Shown here in pieces: positions 44,314 to 53,409 of a DNA stretch of 64,000 nucleotides. The notes beneath the pieces were generated by a model. It worked only from the letters and a program-made list of their open reading frames with translations. It had not been told where the DNA came from and did not search any database. Both the position numbers and the translations under genes were made by a program. This DNA comes from Acidobacteriota bacterium (GTDB lineage: Bacteria > Acidobacteriota > Terriglobia > 2-12-FULL-54-10), in the NCBI GenBank assembly GCA_016191085.1, contig JACPPJ010000062.1, forward strand, positions 1 to 64,000. Reading direction: 5' to 3'. Within the stretch, counting starts at the first letter, position 1. Each line of letters opens with the position of its first letter.

Positions 44314-45421
44314 TTACCCCACCTTGGCTTCGGCGCGCCGGCTGACGAGGTAGGCGCGGACGAACGCGTCCAGATCGCCGTCCAGCACGCGGTCCACGTC
44401 GCCGACCTCCACGCGCGTGCGGACGTCTTTCACCATGCGGTATGGGTGCAGCACGTAAGAGCGAATCTGGCTGCCAAAATCTATATCCAACTTCGATTTC
44501 TCCAGCTTTCGCGTTTCCTCCTGCTTTTTCTCCAGTTCCAATTCATATAATCGCGAGCGGAGAATCTTCATGGCCACGTTGCGGTTCTTGTGCTGCGAGC
44601 GTTCATTCTGGCAGGCGACTACTATTCCGCTTGGAAGATGCGTGATACGGACTGCGGAATCGGTGGTGTTGACGTGCTGGCCGCCCGCCCCTGTAGCGCG
44701 GTACGTATCTACCCGAAGCTCCTCGTCACGGATCTGCACGTCTATCCTGTCGTCAATTTCCGGCATCACGAACACGCTGGCAAACGAGGTGTGGCGGCGC
44801 TTGTTGAAATCGAATGGAGAAATTCGCACCAGCCGGTGAACTCCGGTTTCCCCTTGTAGCAGCCCGAAGGCGTACTCGCCGTTGATGGTGATCGTTGCGG
44901 ACTTGATTCCCGCCTCTTCGCCCGGCTGCGTATCCACCACTTCTGCTCGGAAGCCCTGGCGTTCCGCCCAACGCAAGTACATACGTAGAAGCATTTCAGC
45001 CCAGTCGCACGCCTCTGTGCCCCCGGCGCCGGAGTGAATTGCCATGATGGCGTTTGCCGCGTCATTTTCGCCCGACAGCAGAGTACGCGTCTCGATCTGC
45101 TCCACGTCGGCTTTCAGCTTCGGGAGCTGCGCTGCGAGTTCCTCCGATACGTCCTCGCCCTCTGCTTGCAGTTCGAGCAACACCTCGACATCGGACTGCG
45201 CTCGGGCCAATTCCTCGTCGGTCTTCACCGCGTTTTCCAGTTGCTTGCGTGTTTGCTGGATTTTTTGCGAGTTGGCGGGATCGTTCCAGAAGCCAGGCTC
45301 GGAAATTTTTTTATCGAGTTCGGCAATCTGCTGCCGTTTTACGGGAGCGTCAAAGAAAACTCCGGATATCTCGAATCTTGCCCTTTAGCTCTTCAAAATC
45401 GCGGACGATGTCTTCACTCAT
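44314..45421 (-). CDS. prfB: Peptide chain release factor 2, with programmed +1 frameshift
   Basis: RF2 of about 368 residues read from two frames. From the ATG at 45421, 23 codons (MSEDIVRDFEELKGKIRDIR then SFL) end at CTT TGA at 45355-45350; a +1 shift into GAC resumes at DAPVKRQQIAELDKK and continues to the end. RF2-defining SPF (RISPFDFNKR) and the catalytic GGQ (GAGGQHVN) are present. The ATGA overlap at 45418-45421 with lnt indicates coupling. It terminates translation at UGA and UAA and autoregulates through the UGA. Confidence 0.97.
45349..45355 (-). promoter_or_regulatory. prfB recoding site CTT-TGA-C
   Basis: The slippery CTT, in-frame TGA and following C match the canonical RF2 frameshift site. 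A GGAG four bases upstream on the mRNA can act as the stimulatory Shine-Dalgarno-like element. Low RF2 slows decoding of the UGA and favours the shift. Confidence 0.92.
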
Positions 45422-47001
45422 GATCTATTCTCCAAATTTGTAGCCAGGACTTGTTCCGTCTGGCGCGCGTTCTTATGGCGGCGAAGGCTGATCCAACCGG
45501 CGGCCAAAGCGAGCACACTCAAAACGCACGCGGCATAAGCAAACAGGTCGCCATGGCGCGTGTAAAAGGTCTGTTGCTGCAGGGACGCCCAGTGTCCCTG
45601 GAGCACGCCCGGCTCATCCACAGGCAGCACGTTGGCGATGCCGCCGTCGGGCCGGATCACCGCAGTGACGCCGGTATTCGTCGCGCGAAGCAAGTACCTG
45701 GCGTTCTCCACGGCCCGCATCCGGGCCATCAACAAGTGCTGATATCGCGCGGCGGAGCTGCCATACCAACCGTCGTTCGAAGTATTCACCAGCACTTCCG
45801 CGCCGTCCCTGACGAATCGGCGCACAAGGTCCGGAAATACAGACTCATAGCAGATAAACCCTGCCATCTTGCCGCCCGGCAAACGGTGGACTACATACTG
45901 GTTGCCGGGTACGAAGTCGCTGACCTCCGCCGTGAGCTTATCCGCGAACGTCAGCCATTGTTTCAACGGGACGTACTCGCCGAACGGGACCAAGTGGATT
46001 TTATCATACTGGCTCACCACGGCGCCGGAAGGCGAAATCAGTACTTCGCTGTTGAGCGGCTTTTCCCGATTCGATCCCGCTACGTAACCGACGATGCCCA
46101 AAACAAAATAGCTGTTTGTCCCACGGGCAATCTGTTCGGCATATTGTCTGGCAAATGAACCTTCCTCAAAGTAAAACGGCGCAGGGGTTTCCGGCCAGAT
46201 CACGAGTGACGGAGTCTGCTGGCGACCCACAGTTTCCACGGTCAGTGTTTTCAACTGCGAGAGTAACGGTGCCTGATAAACCGGGTCCCACGGCTCAAAC
46301 GCTACCGATTCAGGAATGTTGGTCTGGACAAGGTAGGCCGTCTGGTTCTCGGCGTGGCTTTCCCGCCGAGCCGTGGCGACCAGCAGCACCGGCACGGCGG
46401 CGACGGCTGCAACGATCAAAGCAGCGCGCCTGTCCCGGCGCGTGACAAACCACACGATTGCCACGTTCCAGGTGAGGATCAGAAACGACAGACCATATAC
46501 GCCGGTCCAGCGGGCCACGCGGGCGATGCCGAACGTGTCCGTCAACGCATACCCAGCCAGCAGCCACGGGAAGCCCGAGAGCAAATACGCGCGCGCCAGC
46601 TCCAACGCTACCCAGACAAACGGGATCGCTAGTGCTCCCCATCGCACCCGCCAGAGTACCCCTGCGGAGTAAGCGAATAGTCCGAAGTAGATTGCGAGCG
46701 TCAGGAAAAACAGCACGAATACTCCGGCGGACGCGATTACGCCCAGGCCTCCGTGGTCTCGCATGACGTTGTAGATCCAGTAACACGTGCCTGCGAAAAA
46801 CACACAGCCGCTCAACATGCCAAGAAGAAACCGCCGAACGCCGCGAGGCTCGTGCATCGACACCATCAGCAGCGGCGCTAGCGCAACCGCCACGAGAACA
46901 TGCCAGTTGAACTTGGGAAAAACCAGTACGAGCAAAACCCCGGAGGCCAAGCTGAGCGGGAGCGAAGATTTGAGGGAGTAAGCCGCCGAGAAGAAATGCA
47001 C
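45418..47001 (-). CDS. lnt: Apolipoprotein N-acyltransferase
   Basis: A 527-residue inner-membrane enzyme adding the third acyl chain to lipoproteins. Six or so N-terminal membrane segments are followed by a nitrilase-like periplasmic domain. Catalytic residues: Glu in VIWPETPAPFY, Lys in YDKIHLVPFGEYVP, Cys in GFICYESVFPDL. The start is a GTG at 47001. The presence of Lnt fits a diderm. The stop overlaps the prfB start by 4 bases. Confidence 0.94.
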   Translation of the reverse strand: MHFFSAAYSLKSSLPLSLASGVLLVLVFPKFNWHVLVAVALAPLLMVSMHEPRGVRRFLLGMLSGCVFFAGTCYWIYNVMRDHGGLGVIASAGVFVLFFLTLAIYFGLFAYSAGVLWRVRWGALAIPFVWVALELARAYLLSGFPWLLAGYALTDTFGIARVARWTGVYGLSFLILTWNVAIVWFVTRRDRRAALIVAAVAAVPVLLVATARRESHAENQTAYLVQTNIPESVAFEPWDPVYQAPLLSQLKTLTVETVGRQQTPSLVIWPETPAPFYFEEGSFARQYAEQIARGTNSYFVLGIVGYVAGSNREKPLNSEVLISPSGAVVSQYDKIHLVPFGEYVPLKQWLTFADKLTAEVSDFVPGNQYVVHRLPGGKMAGFICYESVFPDLVRRFVRDGAEVLVNTSNDGWYGSSAARYQHLLMARMRAVENARYLLRATNTGVTAVIRPDGGIANVLPVDEPGVLQGHWASLQQQTFYTRHGDLFAYAACVLSVLALAAGWISLRRHKNARQTEQVLATNLENRS

Positions 47002-47085
47002 TTCCTTAAGTATACACCGAAGAGAGATGAGGATCAGACACGCGCGAGGAGCGCGGCGTTCACAGCCAGGATTGAGGAATCCTAC

Positions 47086-48747
47086 TCACCACACCCGCAT
47101 GCCCGGATTGTTCAAGGGTGTAGTTCGCAATAAGCTATAGAGCGACGGGCCGTACGCAAACAGGATCAGCACGGCCGCGACCGTCAGCCAGATCGGCCAG
47201 CGGTCCAGCAGCGCGGGAGCGTCCTCCGGACCTGACACAGCTTCGGCGAACTCCGGCATCGCCGGGGCTGGCTCTTTCGACGCAACCATCGTCAGTACCA
47301 TATTCAGGAAATAGAGCAGCGCGCTGATAAACAGGATCGCGCCGCCGATGGCGATCAACGGCAAGTACCGCTGCCACTCCGGTAAGGCATACGTGACCGC
47401 GCTCATGGAGGTGCGCCGCGGCATTCCCATCAGACCTAGCGTGTGGAGCGCGAACGAGAAGATGAGCATCCCGGCCGCCCAAAGCCACGCCTGCGCGAGC
47501 GCCATGCGGCGGCTCCACAACGCGCGCTTCCAGAGCACAGGCACAAGCCAATACGTAATTCCCATAAACGTAAGCGTCACCGCCGTACCCGCTGTCAGGT
47601 GTAGATGTCCGGAGATCCAGGCGGTGTTGTGCACGATGAGGTCAACGTTAGCCGACGCGTTGATCAGTCCACCGATGCCGCCGAATGTGAACGTCAGCAT
47701 CGCGAGCACCTGGGCGGCAAACGACGGATCGCCCCAGGGCATCTTGAAGAACCACAACACCCAACCCCTCCCGCCGCGCGCTCGCGCTCCGTTCTCAAGT
47801 GACGCCACGATGTTGAAGAAAGTCATCAGACTGGGAAAGAACACAGCGAACGTGAGGAAAGAGTGGACAAACTTCCATTCCTCCTCGATCCCCGGGTCGG
47901 TAAACTGATGGTGAAAGCCGATAGGCGTGGAGAGGACCAGGAACAAGATAAATGCGACACGCGCCATGGGGTCGCTGAACAGTTTCCCTCCGCCTTGCCT
48001 CGGAACCAACGTATACCACGACACGTAGGCGGCCAGCACCCAGAAATACACGATGGGGTGCCCAGTGAACCAGAACAGGACGCGTGCGAGCAGCGCGTCC
48101 GTCCCCTGCATCAACCCGAGTGACCACGGGATAAGCAGAAACAGCATCTCGGCCGCAATTCCGACCGACGCGATTGTCCACATCGCAAATGTGACTAGCG
48201 ACATGAAGGCTGCGAGCGGTGTGCGCTGCGCTGGGTGATCTTTGCGCCATGCACGATACGTCAGCGCCAAATTCAGCGTTACCAGCCAGGTCGCCACAAC
48301 CACTAGTGTCAACCCGACATAGAACGCCCAGTGCGCCTGCATCGGCGGATAGAACGTGTACAGCACGCTCGCCGCATCGCCCACTAAAGGAATGGCGGCA
48401 AGGACCAGTCCGGCCAGCATCAGCCAAAACGTTCCCCACGTGAGACTGCGGCTCGCCAATGGTGTTCTCAAGGCCTGAACTGTGATGAACGGCAGGAAGC
48501 CGCTGATGAAGAACGTCGTCCAGACAAGAACGTTCAACACACCATGCATGGTCAGACCGTGGTAGTACGACTGGACAACCGGGGCAAGATTCGGATAGAG
48601 GTCAATCCCGGCATTTTCCAGGCCCTGCAACAAGCCCATCGCTACGCCACCGGAAAGAGCGACGAACCCCACCAGCAGGTACGCCTTGGTGACAGCGTAT
48701 TCATTTCGCAATTCCACAACGGTTGGGAGTTTCGCAATGGTCGCCAT
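47086..48747 (-). CDS. ba3-type (class B) haem-copper oxidase subunit I
   Basis: A 553-residue integral membrane protein with about 13 hydrophobic segments. Haem and copper ligands: His in SYYHGLTMHG, CuB His and Tyr in WFTGHPIVYFWV, HH in GFHHQF and His in SGHLHLTAGT. It lacks the class A glutamate pattern, so it is class B, a high-affinity terminal oxidase that reduces oxygen and pumps protons. Start is 2 bases after the subunit II stop. Confidence 0.93.
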   Translation of the reverse strand: MATIAKLPTVVELRNEYAVTKAYLLVGFVALSGGVAMGLLQGLENAGIDLYPNLAPVVQSYYHGLTMHGVLNVLVWTTFFISGFLPFITVQALRTPLASRSLTWGTFWLMLAGLVLAAIPLVGDAASVLYTFYPPMQAHWAFYVGLTLVVVATWLVTLNLALTYRAWRKDHPAQRTPLAAFMSLVTFAMWTIASVGIAAEMLFLLIPWSLGLMQGTDALLARVLFWFTGHPIVYFWVLAAYVSWYTLVPRQGGGKLFSDPMARVAFILFLVLSTPIGFHHQFTDPGIEEEWKFVHSFLTFAVFFPSLMTFFNIVASLENGARARGGRGWVLWFFKMPWGDPSFAAQVLAMLTFTFGGIGGLINASANVDLIVHNTAWISGHLHLTAGTAVTLTFMGITYWLVPVLWKRALWSRRMALAQAWLWAAGMLIFSFALHTLGLMGMPRRTSMSAVTYALPEWQRYLPLIAIGGAILFISALLYFLNMVLTMVASKEPAPAMPEFAEAVSGPEDAPALLDRWPIWLTVAAVLILFAYGPSLYSLLRTTPLNNPGMRVW

Positions 48748-48749
48748 GG

Positions 48750-49256
48750 CTACTTCCCTCCCCTGTCGCCGTTATCCGCCGCGTCCACAATGATCTGTCC
48801 GGCCATGGTGTGATGCCCGGCCCCGCAGTACTCGTGACAGATGAACAGATATGTCCCAGGCTTGTCGAAGCGCGCTGTCGCGCGGGCGATCTGCCCTGGC
48901 AAGACCATTACATTTACATTCGTACGCGGAATGAATAATCCGTGTACAACGTCCCTGCTGGTGGCCACGAAAGTGACCTCCGATCCGGCAGGCAGGTGAA
49001 TTTCGGAGGGATTAAAGGACCATATCTCTCCGACCATGCGCACCTCGTAACGCGACGGCCCAACCTGTACCACGCCCGGATTGTCAAAAGGAGGCGTGCT
49101 GTCGAGCTTGGCGGGATCGACACGCCCTTCCGCCCCAGGCAGGTGTACGTCGGCGCCATAGGAAGTAAATAACAGGGTGGCCAACATGCCGATGGGCAGC
49201 AACAGGCTGGGGATGATCCAGAAAAGCTCATAATAATAGGTGGTCTTGCGCTTCAT
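48750..49256 (-). CDS. ba3-type oxidase subunit II (CuA)
   Basis: A 168-residue CuA subunit with one N-terminal transmembrane helix (YYYELFWIIPSLLLPIGMLA). The binuclear site is in CHEYCGAGHHTM with an upstream His in DVVHGLFIP. It accepts electrons from cytochrome c. The ATG at 49256 overlaps the stop of the small subunit IIa gene by 4 bases; the upstream in-frame extension to 49301 is not needed. Confidence 0.93.
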   Translation of the reverse strand: MKRKTTYYYELFWIIPSLLLPIGMLATLLFTSYGADVHLPGAEGRVDPAKLDSTPPFDNPGVVQVGPSRYEVRMVGEIWSFNPSEIHLPAGSEVTFVATSRDVVHGLFIPRTNVNVMVLPGQIARATARFDKPGTYLFICHEYCGAGHHTMAGQIIVDAADNGDRGGK

Positions 49257-49372
49257 CTCGGCCACCCTTTTCCCCAGAGGTGGAGATACACGTTGACCCA
49301 CATCAACGCCATGACCGCGAGAAAGACAAAGATCAAGAACAAAGCGCCTTTGGGATGCTCATTTTCATTCAT
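49253..49372 (-). CDS. ba3 oxidase subunit IIa (39 residues)
   Basis: A short membrane protein, MNENEHPKGALFLIFVFL plus one helix and a YLHLW-type end. The EHPKG...single helix layout matches subunit IIa of class B oxidases, encoded by cbaD upstream of cbaB and cbaA in Thermus. AGG lies 8-10 bases upstream of the ATG and both ends overlap or abut neighbours (ATGA). Usually missed because it is short. Confidence 0.8.
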   Translation of the reverse strand: MNENEHPKGALFLIFVFLAVMALMWVNVYLHLWGKGWPR

Positions 49373-49527
49373 GGGAGATACCTGAATTCGTGCGGAATCG
49401 CGCTATTTAGCGGGTTATAGGCCCCCGATATGTCACGCGCGGTGTGTTGAGCAATTTGTTTGGCGATTCCAAACATGCCCAAACGCTCGAAAATGCTGGT
49501 GAGCAGACGTTTGAGAGGTTTTTCCAC
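49369..49527 (-). CDS. Possible small protein upstream of the oxidase operon
   Basis: A 52-codon frame from GTG 49527 (EKPLKRLLTSIFERLGMFG then IAKQIAQHTARDI and NPLNSAIPHEFRYLP) ends in a 4-base overlap with the subunit IIa start. The coupling and amphipathic N-terminus favour a real protein, but there is no ribosome binding site and no family I recognise. Confidence 0.3.
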   Translation of the reverse strand: MEKPLKRLLTSIFERLGMFGIAKQIAQHTARDISGAYNPLNSAIPHEFRYLP

Positions 49528-49911
49528 TGACGGGACGCGGACGCAGAGTTGGCGGCTGTACACACGTGTAGCGCGAAATGGCGCAGTTGGGGAACCCCGA
49601 AACAACGCCGTGATTATACCCCTAGCGGAGGTCTACCCAACATTTTCATCGTCTTGCGTGACAACAAGTCTAATATCGGTGCCAAGGACTTGAGATCATC
49701 ACCGGGTAGTGCCCACTTGGAAATTGTGAACCGTTCGAACGTGATTTCAGTTCCACGCTAAGTGGGTTTGCAGTTCCATGTAGGATGCCTGACACAAGCA
49801 GTACAAGTCCAAGTTATTCATTGCTAGTGGCTTCGATGCATTCAGGATATCCTGAGTGCTGGTCCTGTTCGTGCTCCTGAATAGAACTACACGCTGCCTT
49901 AGGAGTTGTAG
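49528..49911. other. Gene-free spacer between oxidase operon and biosynthetic cluster
   Basis: About 385 bases between divergent operons. No convincing frame or repeat. The region is expected to hold the oxidase promoter on the minus strand and the cluster promoter on the plus strand; neither gave a strong consensus match. Confidence 0.4.
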
Positions 49912-50970
49912 ATGGAGGACGCACCACAGAACCAACTACCTCAGCCACACCACCAATTCGAGATGTTCTCGACGTGCTCACAATCGGCCGTCGCGGACCG
50001 GAAAACGTATCTGGAGAATGTCATAGAGATAGCCCAATGGAGCGAGAGCGCCGGGTGTACTGGCATCCTGATCTATTCAGACAACCGCCAAGTAGATCCC
50101 TGGGCGCTGGCGCAGATCGTAATTGAACACACTACCTCCCTTGCTCCACTCGTGGCGGTGCAGCCGATTTACATGCACCCGTACGCGGTAGCTAAAAAAG
50201 CGGCGACGTTCGGCTATCTGTTCGGCAGACGGATCTTTCTGAACATGATAGCGGGCGGGTTCAAGAACGATTTAACCGCGCTGCATGACACCGCCCCGCA
50301 CGACGAGAGATATTTGCGGCTGGCTGAGTACACGGCGGTGATTCAACGACTGCTGGGACAATCAGGTCTTATGCATTACGACGGGCGCTATTACAAGCTG
50401 GACAATATAAAGCTGATGCCTCCGCTCGACCGGCACCTTCAGCCGGGGGTATTCGTGTCCGGGTCCTCAGCGGCGGGATTGGAAGCTGCCAAGGCATTAA
50501 GCGCCACAGCAATCCACTATCCCGAGCCGGCCAGCCAGTACTCGGAGCGTAGCTTTGAGCCTTCGATTCGGCACGGCATTCGCATTGGCATCATCGCCCG
50601 GGACACAACTGAGGAGGCGTGGGAGGTCGCAACCGAATACTTTCCCGAGGACCGTAAAGGTCAATTGTTGCAACAAATGGCCATGAAGGTTTCCGACTCT
50701 GTCTGGCACAAACAATTATCAAAGCTGAGGGAAGAAGGGCCGCGGAGCCCATACTGGCTTTTTCCATTTGAGAACTACAAGACATTTTGCCCTTATCTCG
50801 TGGGCAGCTATGACCAGGTTTCAACCGAATTGGAAGGATATTTAAGAGCCGGGATACGGACCGTTATTCTGGACATCCCAAAACGCGAAGAAGACTTCGT
50901 CCACATTAATAAGGCGCTGCAGCAAGCGGCGCAGAAAGCAGCATGCCAAACTTATTGCAGGATTGGGTGA
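49912..50970 (+). CDS. Luciferase-like (LLM) flavin-dependent monooxygenase
   Basis: A 352-residue TIM-barrel enzyme of the SsuD/alkanesulfonate monooxygenase-like group: FEMFSTCSQSAVADRKTYLE, SDNRQVDPWALAQ, LGRRIFLNMIAGGF-like RRIFLNMIAGGFKND and the later SGSSAAGLEAAK cofactor loop. It uses FMNH2 and O2 to oxidise its substrate. The FMN reductase gene at 52920 is in the same cluster. It overlaps the start of the adenylation enzyme gene by 28 bases. In such clusters it may act on a carrier-bound intermediate; substrate unknown. Confidence 0.85.
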   Translation: MEDAPQNQLPQPHHQFEMFSTCSQSAVADRKTYLENVIEIAQWSESAGCTGILIYSDNRQVDPWALAQIVIEHTTSLAPLVAVQPIYMHPYAVAKKAATFGYLFGRRIFLNMIAGGFKNDLTALHDTAPHDERYLRLAEYTAVIQRLLGQSGLMHYDGRYYKLDNIKLMPPLDRHLQPGVFVSGSSAAGLEAAKALSATAIHYPEPASQYSERSFEPSIRHGIRIGIIARDTTEEAWEVATEYFPEDRKGQLLQQMAMKVSDSVWHKQLSKLREEGPRSPYWLFPFENYKTFCPYLVGSYDQVSTELEGYLRAGIRTVILDIPKREEDFVHINKALQQAAQKAACQTYCRIG

Positions 50971-52592
50971 CGCTCCAGGCGGAGCACCGCCCCGGCGAAC
51001 TGGCTGTGGTGTGCGACAGTCAGGCGTTGACGTATGCTGACCTTGAGCGTGTGTCCAACCGCCTAGCGCGGCTTCTGCGAGAAAGTGGATGTAGAAAGGG
51101 AGACCGGGTTTGCCTGCTGTTGCCTAAACGGCCAGAAGCCATCGCCGCGATTTTGGCCATCTACAAGGCAGGGTGCATATACGTACCGCTAGACCCTTCC
51201 AGCCCCGCGGCACGCCTGACGAAAATTATTAACGCGTGCAGCAGCCGATTTATCCTGGCCGGCGCCCGCATTGCCGAATGGCTGCAAAGTGAGTGCGCCT
51301 GGGAACTCGCGCCTTCAGAGATCGCAATCGGATGGATGGAAGCCGATCAGCCGGCCCTGCCGCATCTGCACCCGGCATTCACACTGTCAGATTTAGACAG
51401 CGCCTCCCCCGAGCCCCTCGATCAACTGACCCGGCGCGGAGATCCCGCGCACATCCTATTCACATCCGGCTCCACAGGAATTCCGAAAGGCGTGATTATC
51501 ACGCACGACAATGTCATCCAGTTTATCGAATGGGCGGTCCGGTACTTCGACATCGCACCTGATGATCGCAACGCCGGTCATCCGCCGCTGTCTTTCGATC
51601 TATCGTTTCTGGATATATTCGGCACATTCGCAGCAGGAGCGGAACTTCACCCCGTTCCCACGGAGATCAACGTGGACCCGGCCAACATAGCCCAATTCAT
51701 CCGCGACAGAGAACTCACGCAATGGTTCTCGGTGCCTTCCGTACTGCACTACATGGCCAAGTTCGATGTGCTGGGATGGAACGATTTTCCGAGGCTGAAG
51801 CGCGTGCTGTGGTGCGGAGAGGTGCTGCCCACATCAACGTTGATCTATTGGATGAAGCGGCTCCCGCACGTACAATTTACGAATTTATACGGTCCTACCG
51901 AGACCACCATCGCGAGCAGTTACTACACAGTTCCGGAATGTCCCCACGACCAACTCGCCGAGATTCCAATTGGAACCGCCTGTGACGGCGAGGAACTATT
52001 GATTTTGGATGACAATCTGCAAGCCGTTCCGGCTGGGGTAACCGGACGACTGTATATTCGCGGCGCCGGGTTGAGCCAGGGTTACTGGAACGATCCAGAG
52101 GCTACCGCTCGCGCGTTCGTGCCTGACCCGTTCAGTTCCGATCCGTCGGAGCGTATTTATAACACCGGCGATTTGGCGCGACGCGGTGGAGACGGCTTGG
52201 TGTATTTCCTCGGACGCAACGACTCGCAGATCAAAAGCCGCGGTTACCGCATCGAACTGGGAGAGATTGAGGCCGCGTTGAACAGCTTGGCGGAGGTGCG
52301 CGAAAGCGCCGTGGTCGCGCTGAATGGAGGAGAAAACGACACGGCTCTGATCTGCTGCGCCTATGTTCCGGCTGCGGGGATTCATCTTTCGCCCGCGGCT
52401 TTGCGGAAGGCGCTCAGCCGGCTGGTGCCGAATTACATGCTCCCCGTACGCTGGCGCGTTCTTGACCTGCTGCCGAAGAACGGCAGTGGCAAAATCGACC
52501 GCCGGGCTTTGAAGGAAGAATTTTCGCGGTATGAAACATCCGCAACGGTGTGCGGCTCACCAGCCCCGCGCGAGCTTAAGATGTCCGATTAG
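50943..52592 (+). CDS. Stand-alone adenylation enzyme (NRPS/acyl-activating)
   Basis: A 549-residue ANL-family enzyme. Core motifs: LTYADLERVSNRLA, LFTSGSTGIPKGV (A3), NLYGPTETTIASS (A5), YNTGDLARR (A7), FLGRNDSQIKSRGYRIELGEIE (A8) and NGSGKIDRRALKEE (A10). It activates an amino or carboxylic acid as an adenylate and loads it on a carrier protein, presumably that encoded next. No condensation or thioesterase domain is attached. The substrate cannot be read without modelling of the specificity pocket. Confidence 0.9.
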   Translation: MPNLLQDWVTLQAEHRPGELAVVCDSQALTYADLERVSNRLARLLRESGCRKGDRVCLLLPKRPEAIAAILAIYKAGCIYVPLDPSSPAARLTKIINACSSRFILAGARIAEWLQSECAWELAPSEIAIGWMEADQPALPHLHPAFTLSDLDSASPEPLDQLTRRGDPAHILFTSGSTGIPKGVIITHDNVIQFIEWAVRYFDIAPDDRNAGHPPLSFDLSFLDIFGTFAAGAELHPVPTEINVDPANIAQFIRDRELTQWFSVPSVLHYMAKFDVLGWNDFPRLKRVLWCGEVLPTSTLIYWMKRLPHVQFTNLYGPTETTIASSYYTVPECPHDQLAEIPIGTACDGEELLILDDNLQAVPAGVTGRLYIRGAGLSQGYWNDPEATARAFVPDPFSSDPSERIYNTGDLARRGGDGLVYFLGRNDSQIKSRGYRIELGEIEAALNSLAEVRESAVVALNGGENDTALICCAYVPAAGIHLSPAALRKALSRLVPNYMLPVRWRVLDLLPKNGSGKIDRRALKEEFSRYETSATVCGSPAPRELKMSD

Positions 52593-52650
52593 CAGTTCGA
52601 TTGACTGATCCGGCCCACAGCAGACCGTGTTCCCCACGGAGGTAGCGAGC

Positions 52651-52902
52651 GTGCAAGCGCGTCTGCGTCAGGAGATCAGCGAACTGTTTGCCATGCGCTT
52701 GGGACTGGAGGTTCCTGCGCCTGACACGGATTTGTTTGCGGCCGGCGTACTGGACTCGATGGCGTTCATAGAGCTGTTGCTGCAGCTTGAGAACCGTTAT
52801 GGGCTCAGGGTGGATCTGACTGAGATTGAATTCGATCAGTTCCGGTCCGTTGATAAGATCTCTGAATTCGTGGCAGCAAACGCGCCGCCGCTGGAGCCAT
52901 AG
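52651..52902 (+). CDS. Acyl/peptidyl carrier protein
   Basis: An 83-residue carrier with the phosphopantetheine site at Ser36 in GVLDSMAFIELL. The GTG at 52651 is chosen because GGAGG (52638-52642) lies 8 bases upstream and the length fits; the in-frame GTG at 52627 precedes the site. It probably holds the acid activated by the adenylation enzyme during oxidation. Gap to the previous gene is about 58 bases. Confidence 0.88.
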   Translation: MQARLRQEISELFAMRLGLEVPAPDTDLFAAGVLDSMAFIELLLQLENRYGLRVDLTEIEFDQFRSVDKISEFVAANAPPLEP

Positions 52903-52919
52903 CGCGGGATCGATAAAAT

Positions 52920-53399
52920 ATGGACCCGATTACGCGCAAGCAAACTCTGCGGCTACTTTCGAATGGAATGTATGTGATCACCGCGCGCGATGGGGAGCAG
53001 TATGGTGCGGCTACCGTCACCTGGTTGTCGCAGGCATCGTTTAAGCCTCCGCTGATCATGGCGGCCATTCGGACCAACAGTAACGTGTTTGAGTGCCTGG
53101 CACGCAGCGGAATCGCCGCGATCCATATTCTCGGAAGCGACCAGCAGGATCTGGCGCAGAAATTTTTCTCCCCGACGAAATTTGAAAATGGGCTTCTGAA
53201 TGGCGAGCGCTTCACCGAAGGTACGGCCGGCGTTCCGGTGTTGTGCAACACGCACGCACACCTGCAATGCCGGGTGCAGCGAATTCTGAGCGACATCGGC
53301 GACCACGCGGTCGTGGTCTTCGAGGTCGTCGAAGCAGCATGCAACAGTCTGCCGCGCCCGCTCACAATCGCCGAATCGCCGTGGCAGTACGGCGGGTGA
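52920..53399 (+). CDS. Flavin reductase-like protein
   Basis: A 159-residue split-barrel flavin reductase: MDPITRKQTLRLLSNGMYVI, AATVTWLSQASFKPPLI and the later GDHAVVVFEVVEA. It reduces FMN with NAD(P)H and would supply FMNH2 to the LLM monooxygenase in this cluster. It starts 17 bases after the carrier protein stop. Confidence 0.85.
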   Translation: MDPITRKQTLRLLSNGMYVITARDGEQYGAATVTWLSQASFKPPLIMAAIRTNSNVFECLARSGIAAIHILGSDQQDLAQKFFSPTKFENGLLNGERFTEGTAGVPVLCNTHAHLQCRVQRILSDIGDHAVVVFEVVEAACNSLPRPLTIAESPWQYGG

Positions 53400-53409
53400 G
53401 ATATAGGTG

